NCBI GenBank assembly: GCA_938084565.1
Contig: CALKEU010000006.1
Span: forward strand, 1 to 64,000
Source: Candidatus Kapaibacterium sp.
GTDB lineage: Bacteria > Bacteroidota > Ignavibacteria > Kapaibacteriales > HRBIN21
Direction of reading: 5' to 3'
DNA length: 64,000 bases
Positions 10,029-19,220 of this stretch are shown here, in pieces. The notes under the pieces are model-generated. The model had not been told where the DNA came from. It did not search any database and saw nothing but the letters and a program-made list of their open reading frames with translations. Position numbers and translations under genes: made by a program. How positions within the stretch are numbered: position 1 is the first letter of the stretch; the number at the start of each line of letters is the position of its first letter.

Positions 10029-10818
10029 CAGCGTTGTCAAACTACTGTCGTGGATGGCATCCATGGAACTCCTTGTGCTCATCCTGTTGGCCGTCTTAGT
10101 GCTCAGCTCAGCCCTGCGCATCCTCAACGAATACGAACGAGGGGTAGTCTTCCGGCTAGGCCGCCTCATTGGCTCCAAGGGCCCCGGCTTGGTGCTGCTG
10201 ATCCCCTTCATCGACAAAATGGTCAAAGTCAGCCTCCGCACGGTTGCCATGGAGGTGCCCTCGCAGGACGTCATCACTCGGGACAATGTCTCGATTAAGG
10301 TCAACGCCGTGGTCTACTTCCGTGTCATCGACCCTGAGAAGGCCATCAACGAGGTGGAGAACTACCTCTTTGCCACCAGCCAAATTGCGCAGACGACCCT
10401 CCGCAGCGTGCTGGGGCAATCCGAACTAGACGAGATTCTGGCCGAGCGGGAGAAGATCAATCGCTACCTGCAGGAGATCATCGACAGCCACACCGAGCCG
10501 TGGGGGGTCAAAGTCACAGCCGTTGAACTCAAGCAAATTGACCTTCCGGCTGAGATGCAGCGAGCCATGGCTCGCCAGGCAGAAGCCGAACGGGAGCGCC
10601 GCTCGAAGATCATCAGCGCTGAGGGCGAATATCAGGCAGCACAACGTCTGGCCGAAGCGGCACAGACGATCCAACAGCACCCCGTCGCCCTCCAGCTCCG
10701 CTTCCTGCAGACACTGACGGAAATTGCCAGTGAGCGGAATTCCACCATTGTCTTCCCCATCCCCATTGACTTGCTCCGGCCTCTGTTGGGGCGGCAGGAC
10801 CAGGCAACGGCAAGCTAA
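10003..10818 (+). CDS. SPFH/band-7 slipin family protein
   Basis: [68 protein letters not shown]. Confidence 0.94.
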   Translation: MELLLTIIDSVVKLLSWMASMELLVLILLAVLVLSSALRILNEYERGVVFRLGRLIGSKGPGLVLLIPFIDKMVKVSLRTVAMEVPSQDVITRDNVSIKVNAVVYFRVIDPEKAINEVENYLFATSQIAQTTLRSVLGQSELDEILAEREKINRYLQEIIDSHTEPWGVKVTAVELKQIDLPAEMQRAMARQAEAERERRSKIISAEGEYQAAQRLAEAAQTIQQHPVALQLRFLQTLTEIASERNSTIVFPIPIDLLRPLLGRQDQATAS

Positions 10819-10844
10819 AGCTGTCTCAGCCCTGTTGACAGCTT
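10818..10844. terminator. Bidirectional hairpin between convergent slipin and nuoI stop codons
   Basis: Perfect 8-bp inverted repeat AAGCTGTC (10818-10825)/GACAGCTT (10837-10844); no clear T-tract. Confidence 0.5.
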
Positions 10845-11347
10845 CACTTGTAGCGGCGGAGGAATTCTAGCCGGTCCTGCAGCTGCTCTATCGGCACCAG
10901 CAGTTGCTCTTTGCTGAAGATGGCCGCCTCCCGGTCCTCAAAGACCAGCTCATATCCTTTGCTCATGACGATGGCTTCCTCGGGACAGACCTCCTCGCAG
11001 AAGCCGCAGTAGATGCAGCGCAGCATGTTGATCTCGAACTTGACCGGATAGCGTTCCTTTTCCCGCTCCGTCTCCCCAGCCTGCACCTCAATAGCCAAAG
11101 CTGGGCAGACACGGGAGCAGAGCCCACAGGCCACGCAGCGCTCTCCATCTTCGTCGAGCACGAGCACGGGATACCCCCGGTACGAACCGAGCGGTTCCCA
11201 GCGCTCTTCGGGATATTGCCGTGTGAACTTAGGCTTGAACATCTGACGAAAGGTGATACTCAAGCCTCGTACGATCTCGGGCAGGTAGAGGCGCTCCCAG
11301 AAGCTCATCCGCTGGGCTTCTGTGTTCTGCTGAATGTTCATGGTCAC
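10844..11347 (-). CDS. nuoI: NADH-quinone oxidoreductase subunit I
   Basis: Two 4Fe-4S motifs [12 protein letters not shown] and [12 protein letters not shown]; next to nuoH. Confidence 0.95.
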   Translation of the reverse strand: MTMNIQQNTEAQRMSFWERLYLPEIVRGLSITFRQMFKPKFTRQYPEERWEPLGSYRGYPVLVLDEDGERCVACGLCSRVCPALAIEVQAGETEREKERYPVKFEINMLRCIYCGFCEEVCPEEAIVMSKGYELVFEDREAAIFSKEQLLVPIEQLQDRLEFLRRYK

Positions 11348-11361
11348 CTCGTCGGCTGAGC

Positions 11362-12414
11362 TTACGACTGTAGCAGGAGGAGCACGGCGCCCGTCACAAC
11401 AATGTTGAGCAGTGCCAGGGGAAGCAAGACACGCCAGCCCAGGCGCATGAGCTGGTCATACCGAAAGCGTGGCACCGTCCAGCGAACCCAGACGAAGAGG
11501 AACAGCAACAACGCCGTCTTCGACAGTGTCACCCCCGCCTGGAAGAGTGCCAAGCCAATGGAGCCCTCGCGCAGCCCCAACCACTGTGGCAATTCCGGCA
11601 CGAAAGGCACATGCCAGCCCCCGAGAAAGAGCGTAACCATCATGAGGGCTGCCACCACCATGTTGGAGTACTCGGCCAGGAAGAAGAGCCCGAACTTCAT
11701 CCCCGAATACTCCGTGTGATAACCCCCAACGAGCTCGGGCTCAGCCTCAGGGAGATCGAAGGGAGCACGATTCGTCTCCGCAAAAGAAGCTACCAGGAAG
11801 AGGAGGAAGCCCAGCGGCTGATAGACAATGTGCCACACATGCTGTTGTCTGTTCACGATTTCGACCAAATCGAGCGTCCCGGCCACCATCACCACCCCGA
11901 CAATGGAAAGCCCCAGAGCAAGCTCGTAGGAGATCATCTGCGCCGAGGAGCGTAATCCCCCCAGCAGCGAGTACTTGTTGTTGGAAGCCCACCCAGCCAG
12001 AACGATACCGTAGACACCAATGGAGGTCATCGCCAGAACGTAGAGGAGCCCAACATTGATGCCCGGGGCTACCACCAGCGGGATACGCTCCCCCCCGATG
12101 TTCACAGCATCGGCAATAGGAATGACAGCGTACAGACTCAGCGCAACAGCAATCGAGATCAGTGGTGCCAAGCGATGGTACGCTCGGTCTGCCAGGGCCG
12201 GCACTAAGTCCTCTTTGAAGTACAACTTGAGCACGTCGGCTAAGGGCTGCAGTAACCCAAAAGGTCCAACCCGATTGGGTCCAATGCGATCCTGAATCCA
12301 CGCAGCGACTCGGCGCTCCACATAGACAAGCGTTGCTGCAGCCAGGAGGACAGAATTGACCACAATAACGACCTTGAGGCCGGCCACGACAATGTGCGCC
12401 ACAAGCTCTCCCAT
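11362..12414 (-). CDS. nuoH: NADH-quinone oxidoreductase subunit H
   Basis: [70 protein letters not shown]. Confidence 0.97.
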   Translation of the reverse strand: MGELVAHIVVAGLKVVIVVNSVLLAAATLVYVERRVAAWIQDRIGPNRVGPFGLLQPLADVLKLYFKEDLVPALADRAYHRLAPLISIAVALSLYAVIPIADAVNIGGERIPLVVAPGINVGLLYVLAMTSIGVYGIVLAGWASNNKYSLLGGLRSSAQMISYELALGLSIVGVVMVAGTLDLVEIVNRQQHVWHIVYQPLGFLLFLVASFAETNRAPFDLPEAEPELVGGYHTEYSGMKFGLFFLAEYSNMVVAALMMVTLFLGGWHVPFVPELPQWLGLREGSIGLALFQAGVTLSKTALLLFLFVWVRWTVPRFRYDQLMRLGWRVLLPLALLNIVVTGAVLLLLQS

Positions 12415-12422
12415 GGGACGCT

Positions 12423-14204
12423 CTACGGTTTCAATACATGGGACTCATACCGCAGCGGCGGAACGGGATCGGGACTCCGTCCCTTGCCCAAGACAATCCC
12501 CCCGTAGGCCTCCAGCAGTTCGTAGGTCATCCCAGCGAAGCTGGGAATCTCGTGGGCGAGCTCTTGGAAGACCTCTTCCGACCGCGACCACTTCCAGGTT
12601 GTACCGAGTCGGCGGGCTATTTCACGGAGATGTTGCCATGTCTGCCGGCAATCCCGCTGGGGTCCGTGGGCCCAGCGATCATTCCACGCCCCGAACTTAT
12701 CCCAGCGGCTCATGGCCATCCCTTGGAAGCGTGGGCGTTCTTTGGTCGCAACGGCAGGCCGTAGGAGCTGAACCCGCCGCTGGATGTTCGTGTATGTGCC
12801 CTCGAGCTCGGCATACGTGGTCGTTGCAAGCACAATGTGCGCATGGGCCGTGGTGCTGCTGTAATTTGAAGCGTGGACAATTACCATCTCCGCATCTTCG
12901 AGTGCCTGCTGGAGTTCCGGAGAAAGTGCAGCCGGATCTTCCTCGACAATGTAGAGACAGCGCACTGAGCCATAGCGCACCTGCTCCGGCAGCTCTGCCA
13001 GAGAGAGCCCCCCAGCAGCAGGCTTGAGTCCGATCTCGAGTACCCCAACCGTATTCGGGTTCCGATCACGACAGCGCAGGAAGTCATCCCCAAAGTAGGG
13101 GTCGTCTCGCCGCGGAAAGTCTAGATGGGGTGTCCGGAGGACCGTACGGGCAAACTTGACCACGGCATAGGCATCCTCGTTCGTTAGCCGTCCCGAGCCG
13201 ATGATAGCTATCTCCGTGGGCTTATATCGGCGTAGGGCTGCCGCAACCGCCTCATATGCTTCTTCCCAAGTGGTCGGCTCAAGTTGGCCGGTGGCCGTTC
13301 GGCGCAGCTGCGGACCGTTGACGCGATTGTGGTTGACAAAACCGTACTGCGTCAAACGCCCTTCGTCGCACATCCAATACTGGTTGACGTGCAGATTGCG
13401 CCGCGGTTCCAGACGCAGGATCTCATTGTGGTGCACCCCAATCCGTATATTGCAGCCGCGCGCACACCCCGGGCAGATGGAGTCCGTGAAACTCATCTCC
13501 CAGACGCGCGCTTGGAAGCGAAAATCCCGGCTCGTCAGCGCTCCGACCGGGCAGAGCTCGATGACGTTCATGGAGTAAGGGCTATCAAACTCCGTGCCCG
13601 GGTAGAGCTCAATGGTGACGCGGTCATTGCGCTCGACGAAGGTCAAAACCGGCTGCTTAGCGATTTCATTGGCAAAGCGAATACACCGAGAGCACAGAAT
13701 GCAGCGCTCTGCATCGAAGATAACCCCTGGTCCCCAGATGATCCGCTTCGGTTTGTGCACCTTCTCCTCCTGGAAGCGACTCACTCGGCGGCTGTAGCGA
13801 AAGGCATACTCCTGGAGCTTGCACTGTCCGGCCTCATCGCAGATGGGGCAATCGAGCGGATGGTTGATGAGCAGGAACTCCATGACAGCTTGCTGCGCCT
13901 GCACGGCGCGCTCGCTCTTCGTGTTCACCACCATCCCGTCGGCCACGGGGGTTGCGCAGGCAATCTGCAGCTTCGGCAAAAACGCAATCAGCGGTTGCCC
14001 CTCTGCATCCAGTTCTAAACTCCCATCGGGCCGTCGCCGCGGTAGCCCCACCTCCACCAAACACATGCGGCAATTACCGGCTACCGATAAGGCAGGATGC
14101 CAGCAGAAGTGCGGAATCTGCAGCCCATTCTCGTACGCAGCCTCAATGATAGTCTTGCCCGCCGGGACCTCAAGTCGGTGTCCATCGAGAGTAATGACTG
14201 GCAT
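12423..14204 (-). CDS. nuoG: NADH-quinone oxidoreductase subunit G (short form, N7-type Cys motif)
   Basis: 2Fe-2S CWHPALSVAGNCRMC, CPICDEAGQCKLQ, CILCSRCIRF, CPGCARGC...C; start MPVITLDGHRLEVP at 14204. Confidence 0.93.
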   Translation of the reverse strand: MPVITLDGHRLEVPAGKTIIEAAYENGLQIPHFCWHPALSVAGNCRMCLVEVGLPRRRPDGSLELDAEGQPLIAFLPKLQIACATPVADGMVVNTKSERAVQAQQAVMEFLLINHPLDCPICDEAGQCKLQEYAFRYSRRVSRFQEEKVHKPKRIIWGPGVIFDAERCILCSRCIRFANEIAKQPVLTFVERNDRVTIELYPGTEFDSPYSMNVIELCPVGALTSRDFRFQARVWEMSFTDSICPGCARGCNIRIGVHHNEILRLEPRRNLHVNQYWMCDEGRLTQYGFVNHNRVNGPQLRRTATGQLEPTTWEEAYEAVAAALRRYKPTEIAIIGSGRLTNEDAYAVVKFARTVLRTPHLDFPRRDDPYFGDDFLRCRDRNPNTVGVLEIGLKPAAGGLSLAELPEQVRYGSVRCLYIVEEDPAALSPELQQALEDAEMVIVHASNYSSTTAHAHIVLATTTYAELEGTYTNIQRRVQLLRPAVATKERPRFQGMAMSRWDKFGAWNDRWAHGPQRDCRQTWQHLREIARRLGTTWKWSRSEEVFQELAHEIPSFAGMTYELLEAYGGIVLGKGRSPDPVPPLRYESHVLKP

Positions 14205-14231
14205 TGTCGAGCACGGTACTGTGCAACGGTA

Positions 14232-14239
14232 CAAAATTA
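14232..14239 (-). promoter_or_regulatory. TAnnTTTG -7-type element (TAATTTTG) upstream of nuoG
   Basis: Exact octamer 28 nt upstream of the nuoG ATG. Confidence 0.6.
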
Positions 14240-14246
14240 CGGCCTC

Positions 14247-14660
14247 TCACGGCTCCTCAGCCCACCGATCTCGAGCTTCCCAGCTCTGCCCCCCACAGGG
14301 GATGTAATCTGGCCGCACGTGTTCATCCAGCAGGGAACATAGCTGCCCTGTCTCCTCGAAGTACCGGCATGAACCGCAGAGGAGCTCCTCTCTGAGCGAG
14401 CGGACCTGGCGCGTAAACTCGTTCCACCGTCGATAGGCCGGGTAGAACACAAGTCCCCAGAGTACGAAGAGGACAAGCCACCAGTGACGCCAGAGATCGG
14501 GCCAGAGAGCTGCAACAGACAATGCCCCAACCACAAGGACAAAGGTCCGCACGAGCGCACCGTAGACAATCGTCCCGGCGGTTACCTCCACCTCTCCCAT
14601 ACTTGTGCGGCGCTGGAAGAGCCAGCTATCACGCAGACGTTCCCACACGGACGGTTCCAT
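14247..14660 (-). CDS. Small membrane protein with C-terminal four-Cys motif, unknown function
   Basis: 137 aa; TM-like VLVVGALSVAALWPDL and WWLVLFVLWGLVFYPAY; tail LLCGSCRYFEETGQLCSLLDEHVRPDYIPCGGQSW. Confidence 0.7.
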   Translation of the reverse strand: MEPSVWERLRDSWLFQRRTSMGEVEVTAGTIVYGALVRTFVLVVGALSVAALWPDLWRHWWLVLFVLWGLVFYPAYRRWNEFTRQVRSLREELLCGSCRYFEETGQLCSLLDEHVRPDYIPCGGQSWEARDRWAEEP

Positions 14661-14712
14661 TCTGTGTCCCTATTGTCTCGAGCCAACGACGAGCCATCTC
14701 TGCCCATGTTTC

Positions 14713-15378
14713 TCATCCGGCCCTCTCGGTGAGAAAGCCCTCCTGCAGCTTTTGCCGGAGTTTCTGCTCGAGCTCCTTGCGAGCTGCTTCCGAGAGAACC
14801 CCGAGCCCCAGTACAGATTGCCGGAATACATAGGCCCGTTCCAGCGGGAACTGCTGGTCAGAGAGTACCCACAGCAGGAAGATGCCATCCGAAATCCCTG
14901 CCTCGAGGGACACCAGCGACGGGATATCAACCGGGAGGAAGATGCCGCGGGCGACAAGCTCTGCCGTCAGTTGCGTTCCGAGCTCCAGCAGTAGGCCGCG
15001 GAAGCGCCGAATACGCTCGAGGAAGCGCCCATCACGACTGCGTAGGGCATGGGCCCAGAATTCGAGAAAAATCGGCGCATGGACAGCATGGCGGCGATAG
15101 AACAGAACTGCTGCCTCTCGCAGAAGGTCTGCTTGTCGCAGCGGGTCGCTCTCCTGCCCGAGCCGTTCGACGAGCTCCTCCTCGAACTGGTTCAGCCACT
15201 CATCGAGCAGCGCATAGAAGAGCTCCTCCTTCGTGCGGAAGTACTCATAGACGGTCCCCTTGGCAACCCCGGCATGGCGGGCAATATCGGCCACGCGTGT
15301 GGCGTGATACCCCTGGCGGGCGAAGACCTCAGCTGCTGCCTGCAACAGGAGTTGCCGTTTCGTCTCCCTATGGGCCAT
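14713..15378 (-). CDS. TetR/AcrR-family transcriptional regulator
   Basis: N-terminal HTH RQLLLQAAAEVFARQGYHATRVADIARHAGVAKGTVYEYFRTKEELFYALLDE; start at 15378. Confidence 0.92.
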   Translation of the reverse strand: MAHRETKRQLLLQAAAEVFARQGYHATRVADIARHAGVAKGTVYEYFRTKEELFYALLDEWLNQFEEELVERLGQESDPLRQADLLREAAVLFYRRHAVHAPIFLEFWAHALRSRDGRFLERIRRFRGLLLELGTQLTAELVARGIFLPVDIPSLVSLEAGISDGIFLLWVLSDQQFPLERAYVFRQSVLGLGVLSEAARKELEQKLRQKLQEGFLTERAG

Positions 15379-16594
15379 TGCCGGAGAGGAGCTCCTCGAG
15401 AGCATCGACAATCCACTCAGCGCAGACGCGTTTGGAGCGCGGCGGGAACATGCGGATGCGGCCATCGGGCAAGAAGAGGGCAATTGTGTTATCTGGACGC
15501 CCAATGCTTCCCCAGCGGAGGCTGTTGAGCACGAGCAGATCGACTCCCTTACGCTGGCGCTTCTGCTCCGCCGCAGCCCACTCAGCCTCTGCCTCGAGTG
15601 CAAACCCCACCAACAGCTGACCCGCACGGCGGTGGGCCCCGAGCGTGGCCAGGATATCTTCCGTTGGACGCAAGCGGAGCAGGAGATCATGGCTACCCCT
15701 TTTGAGTTTGCCGGGCCAAGTCTCCGCTGGCGTGTAATCGGCAACGGCAGCGGCAGCAATGATGACGTCAGCCCATTCCCGATACCGGAGCACGGCTGCC
15801 AACATGTGCTCGGCTGTCTCCACCTGTTCTACCACTATCCCAGGTGGGGGAGGCACAGCCGCCGGCCCCGAGATGAGCACAACCGACGCCCCTCGATCGC
15901 GACAGGCTTCCGCCAGGGCATAGCCCATACGCCCGGTGGAATGATTGCTGAGGTAACGGAGAGCATCCACGGGCTCACGCGTGGGGCCAGCCGTCACGAG
16001 CACATGCCGCCCACTCCACAGCTGCTGACGCGCTGCACTCAAAACCCCCGTCGTCAGGGCCCCCTCGACTGTGCTGAGTATGGCCTCCACTTCCGGCAAG
16101 CGGCCGAGCCCGACAGCCCCACTGGCCAATTCCCCAAAGGCGGGCGGGATAATCCAAACCCCTTCACGGCGCAACTGTTCAACGGCCCGCTGTACAGCCG
16201 GGCGCTCCCAGAGCTCTGTATCCATGGCTGGCGCCAGCACAAGAGGTGTCGTCTTAGGCAGTGAACACGCTAGCAACGTCGGCGCCGTATCTGCAATGCC
16301 GCAGACGAGCTTCCCCAATGTGGTGGCCGAACACGGGGCAATCAGCATCACCTCCGCCCATCGAGCCCACTCCACATGCCAGCTGCCGGGCAGCCCCGGA
16401 GGGAAGACCCGTGACACTACTGGGGCAAAGGCCGTCAGAGCAGCCTCCGCCACAAAGTGCAGAGCCGCTTCGCTGACCACCACACGAACTTCCGCCCCCT
16501 GCCGCTGCAGCTCCCGCAGGAAGAGCGGAGCTTTGTACGCGGCAATACTCCCCGTCACTCCGAGCACAACGCGCCGTCCCCGTAGAGACTCCAT
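15368..16594 (-). CDS. coaBC: Bifunctional phosphopantothenoylcysteine decarboxylase / phosphopantothenate-cysteine ligase
   Basis: VVLGVTGSIAAYKAPLFLREL; APAMDTELWERPAVQ; VTAGPTREPVDALRYLSNHSTGRMGYALAEA. Confidence 0.96.
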   Translation of the reverse strand: MESLRGRRVVLGVTGSIAAYKAPLFLRELQRQGAEVRVVVSEAALHFVAEAALTAFAPVVSRVFPPGLPGSWHVEWARWAEVMLIAPCSATTLGKLVCGIADTAPTLLACSLPKTTPLVLAPAMDTELWERPAVQRAVEQLRREGVWIIPPAFGELASGAVGLGRLPEVEAILSTVEGALTTGVLSAARQQLWSGRHVLVTAGPTREPVDALRYLSNHSTGRMGYALAEACRDRGASVVLISGPAAVPPPPGIVVEQVETAEHMLAAVLRYREWADVIIAAAAVADYTPAETWPGKLKRGSHDLLLRLRPTEDILATLGAHRRAGQLLVGFALEAEAEWAAAEQKRQRKGVDLLVLNSLRWGSIGRPDNTIALFLPDGRIRMFPPRSKRVCAEWIVDALEELLSGNGP

Positions 16595-17379
16595 CAGGCG
16601 CTTGCCCCCGTATAGAACCGCAATGCGTGCAGAAAGGCTCGGCGGCTGACCGCCAAAAATAGCGGCGGTAGCACTAGCCCAGCAGCGACGAGCTCTACCC
16701 CCGCCTTCCCTAAGAGGACTTGGGCCGGAACAGAAGCCACCAACCCCATGGGGAAGAGATACAGCAGCACACGGCGCAGGAGCGGTGTATAGATGCTGTC
16801 AGGCTTCATCCCAAACTGGTACAAGATGTGGAAGGTCTGCTGGATCCCCTCAGCTGCCAAAATCCGGATGGCTATCGCTCCGATGAGCGCTTGAAAACTC
16901 ACCATGCACAGCAATCCGTGCACCAGAAAGACTGGATATGCCAACACAGCCCACACCGAAGGCGGTGGAGCCAGACTGACCCCATATCCGAGGACGGTGA
17001 GCGCCAGAGCCAAGTTCAGGAAGGAAGCTACGTTCGGATAACGCAGAAAGACCAAGAAGAACGGCGAAACGGGCCGCAGCAAAAAGAAATCCAGCTCCCC
17101 GGTGAGTACGTACTGCGGGATACGCCAAAAGTTCGTCGAAAACAGCGCCATGTTGAGCGCATCCACCACAAACAGCGTGCCCAGGAAGACTGCCATTTCC
17201 GCACGGCTCCATCCTGCCACCGTCGGCGTGTGCAAGTAGATCACCTCGAAGAGGCCTATTTGGACAGCGTACCAGACGACATCGATGCAGAAGCTCAGCC
17301 ACAGGTGGAGCCGGTATTCCATTTCACGGCTGAGCGCCTGCGCCAGAAACAGCCCCCAGAGGCGAAGTCGAAACAGCAT
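16594..17379 (-). CDS. ABC-2 family transporter permease
   Basis: 261-aa polytopic protein; paired with the next ORF; FSTNFWRIPQYVLTGELDFFLLRPVSPFF. Confidence 0.8.
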   Translation of the reverse strand: MLFRLRLWGLFLAQALSREMEYRLHLWLSFCIDVVWYAVQIGLFEVIYLHTPTVAGWSRAEMAVFLGTLFVVDALNMALFSTNFWRIPQYVLTGELDFFLLRPVSPFFLVFLRYPNVASFLNLALALTVLGYGVSLAPPPSVWAVLAYPVFLVHGLLCMVSFQALIGAIAIRILAAEGIQQTFHILYQFGMKPDSIYTPLLRRVLLYLFPMGLVASVPAQVLLGKAGVELVAAGLVLPPLFLAVSRRAFLHALRFYTGASA

Positions 17380-17382
17380 TGC

Positions 17383-18201
17383 TCATCCCCCGTAGGCTCC
17401 AAAACGCCGCAGCCCCGTTGTCCAGAGCAGGGCAACGATACCCGAGAGGAGAATACTCCATCCGACCCCTCGCACCAACAGCAGCGGCAGTGCTTCCTCG
17501 GGAATCAACCCCGCCAAAATCCCCGCCGGAACGTAGGCCATGTACTGGAAGGGCAACCATTCAGAGAGCTGACGCACTCCGTTGGGAAGCAAACTCAGCG
17601 GGACCAATTGCCCTGAGAGGAACCACAGACTGATGTCCTTGACCACATGTAAGGTCCATACCTCATCCAGCCAAAAGGCCACGTACGAGATACCCAACCC
17701 CATGAGGAAGTTGAGCACCATACCGCACACCCAGAATGGCACCGCCCACGCCAGGCGCTCCCCGGTGCTGAGAGGGGCCGGCGCCTCGGGCAGCACGACC
17801 TGCAAGGCTACCAGGGCCGCCAGCAGAACAACGGGAAAGCTCACCAGACGCTCGGCCAGCGCCATCGTGAGCACATACGGCGCATGAGCCATAGGCTTGA
17901 GTAGATACCGCACCAGCTCACCCGTCCGAATCTCCTCGGCTACCATCCGTTCGACACGCCCCGAGCGCGTCAGCCCGAGGCTGAGCGTAGCAAGGGCAAT
18001 ATAGAGAGCCATCTGCCCAAAGGGCATCCCAGCAATGCTGGCGTGCTGCCCCCAACCATAGACTGCCCCCCAGAGGAAGAGCTGCACCGAGACCCCCACG
18101 ACAACGGTTAGCCCCGCTGTGAAGAGAAAATTCGCCCGATACATCAACGCCGCGCTCAGCCCAAGGCGCAGCACACTCACATAGACGGCCAAGTCCTTCA
18201 T
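17383..18201 (-). CDS. ABC-2 family transporter permease
   Basis: 272-aa polytopic protein; ERMVAEEIRTGELVRYLLKPMAHAPYVLTMALAERLV typical of ABC-2 permeases. Confidence 0.8.
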   Translation of the reverse strand: MKDLAVYVSVLRLGLSAALMYRANFLFTAGLTVVVGVSVQLFLWGAVYGWGQHASIAGMPFGQMALYIALATLSLGLTRSGRVERMVAEEIRTGELVRYLLKPMAHAPYVLTMALAERLVSFPVVLLAALVALQVVLPEAPAPLSTGERLAWAVPFWVCGMVLNFLMGLGISYVAFWLDEVWTLHVVKDISLWFLSGQLVPLSLLPNGVRQLSEWLPFQYMAYVPAGILAGLIPEEALPLLLVRGVGWSILLSGIVALLWTTGLRRFGAYGG

Positions 18202-19205
18202 CGCAGCGCTAGCGCCATGCGAATGATCTCCGCCGGAATGTCCAAATGGTTCGTGCGCGCATCATCGGCTGCAACCTCTAAAGGCAGTGGCTCCTGCCAA
18301 TGTCCGATGTAGTAGGCCGTGTAGAATCCACTCGCACACCCCCGCAAGGCATCGCACACCATCCGATAGCCGAGCCAGCTGGCTCGCAGAATGTCTGTCA
18401 CCGAAGCTACTCCACCCCGCTGGAAATAGCTCATATCGACGGCCCGGATCTCCCGTTCAATGCCACGCCGGCGAAAGATCTCCTCCAGAATGTGCTGAAT
18501 CTCTTGCAGTGACTTTGGATAGGCCTCGGAGACGAGAATAAGGGTGTCGCGGTCACGCTGCCCAGCAATTTCGGCCAAGCGCTCGAAATCAACATTCTCG
18601 TGCGGCCGAATAGCATACTCTGCCCCCCCGATGATACCCGCATAGAAAGCCAAATAGGCTGAATCCCGTCCCATGGAGCGGATCAGGTACACGCGCCGGT
18701 GCGAGCTGGCTGTATCGCGGATCCAACTCAACATCTCCAGGCTCCGCTCCAGTGCACTGTAGAAGCCGATCGAAGTGCCGTAGTTGTTACACACATCGTT
18801 GTCAATCGACCCTGGGGCAACGAGGATGCGTGTCCGCCAGCCCTCGCGACGCAAGATTTGCTCGACCGCCCACGCTGCCTTGACTGAGCCATTGCCGCCA
18901 ATGACGAAGAGATACTCAAAGCCCTGCTCTTCCAGATTCCGGGCAGCCCGCTCTCGGAGCTCTCCATTGGTGGCAAATTCCGGAAAGCGCATCGTCCCGA
19001 GAATCGTTCCACCGAGGGCTGCAATGCCAGATACATCGCGCTTGTTCAGCGGGCGGTATGCATTCTCCACTAGCCCCTTCCAGCCATCGAGAACACCCCA
19101 GACCTGGCTTTCCGGACTTAAGTTCAGCACAGTTCGCACCACGGCCCGAATGAAAGCATTCATCCCCGGGCAATCCCCACCACCGGTCAAAATAGCGCAC
19201 TTCAT
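18198..19205 (-). CDS. 6-phosphofructokinase family protein (active-site GGNGS variant)
   Basis: LTGGGDCPGMNAFIRAVV, GGTILGTMRFPEF, VIGGNGSVKAAW, PGSIDNDV, DTASSHRRVYLIRSMGRDSAYLA. Confidence 0.88.
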   Translation of the reverse strand: MKCAILTGGGDCPGMNAFIRAVVRTVLNLSPESQVWGVLDGWKGLVENAYRPLNKRDVSGIAALGGTILGTMRFPEFATNGELRERAARNLEEQGFEYLFVIGGNGSVKAAWAVEQILRREGWRTRILVAPGSIDNDVCNNYGTSIGFYSALERSLEMLSWIRDTASSHRRVYLIRSMGRDSAYLAFYAGIIGGAEYAIRPHENVDFERLAEIAGQRDRDTLILVSEAYPKSLQEIQHILEEIFRRRGIEREIRAVDMSYFQRGGVASVTDILRASWLGYRMVCDALRGCASGFYTAYYIGHWQEPLPLEVAADDARTNHLDIPAEIIRMALALR

Positions 19206-19220
19206 CCCTCCCTCGGCTCC

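Noticed and set aside
16720-17616. 298-aa plus ORF rich in Gln/Arg/His
   Set aside because: Antisense to the ABC-2 permeases; composition is that of a mirrored hydrophobic gene.
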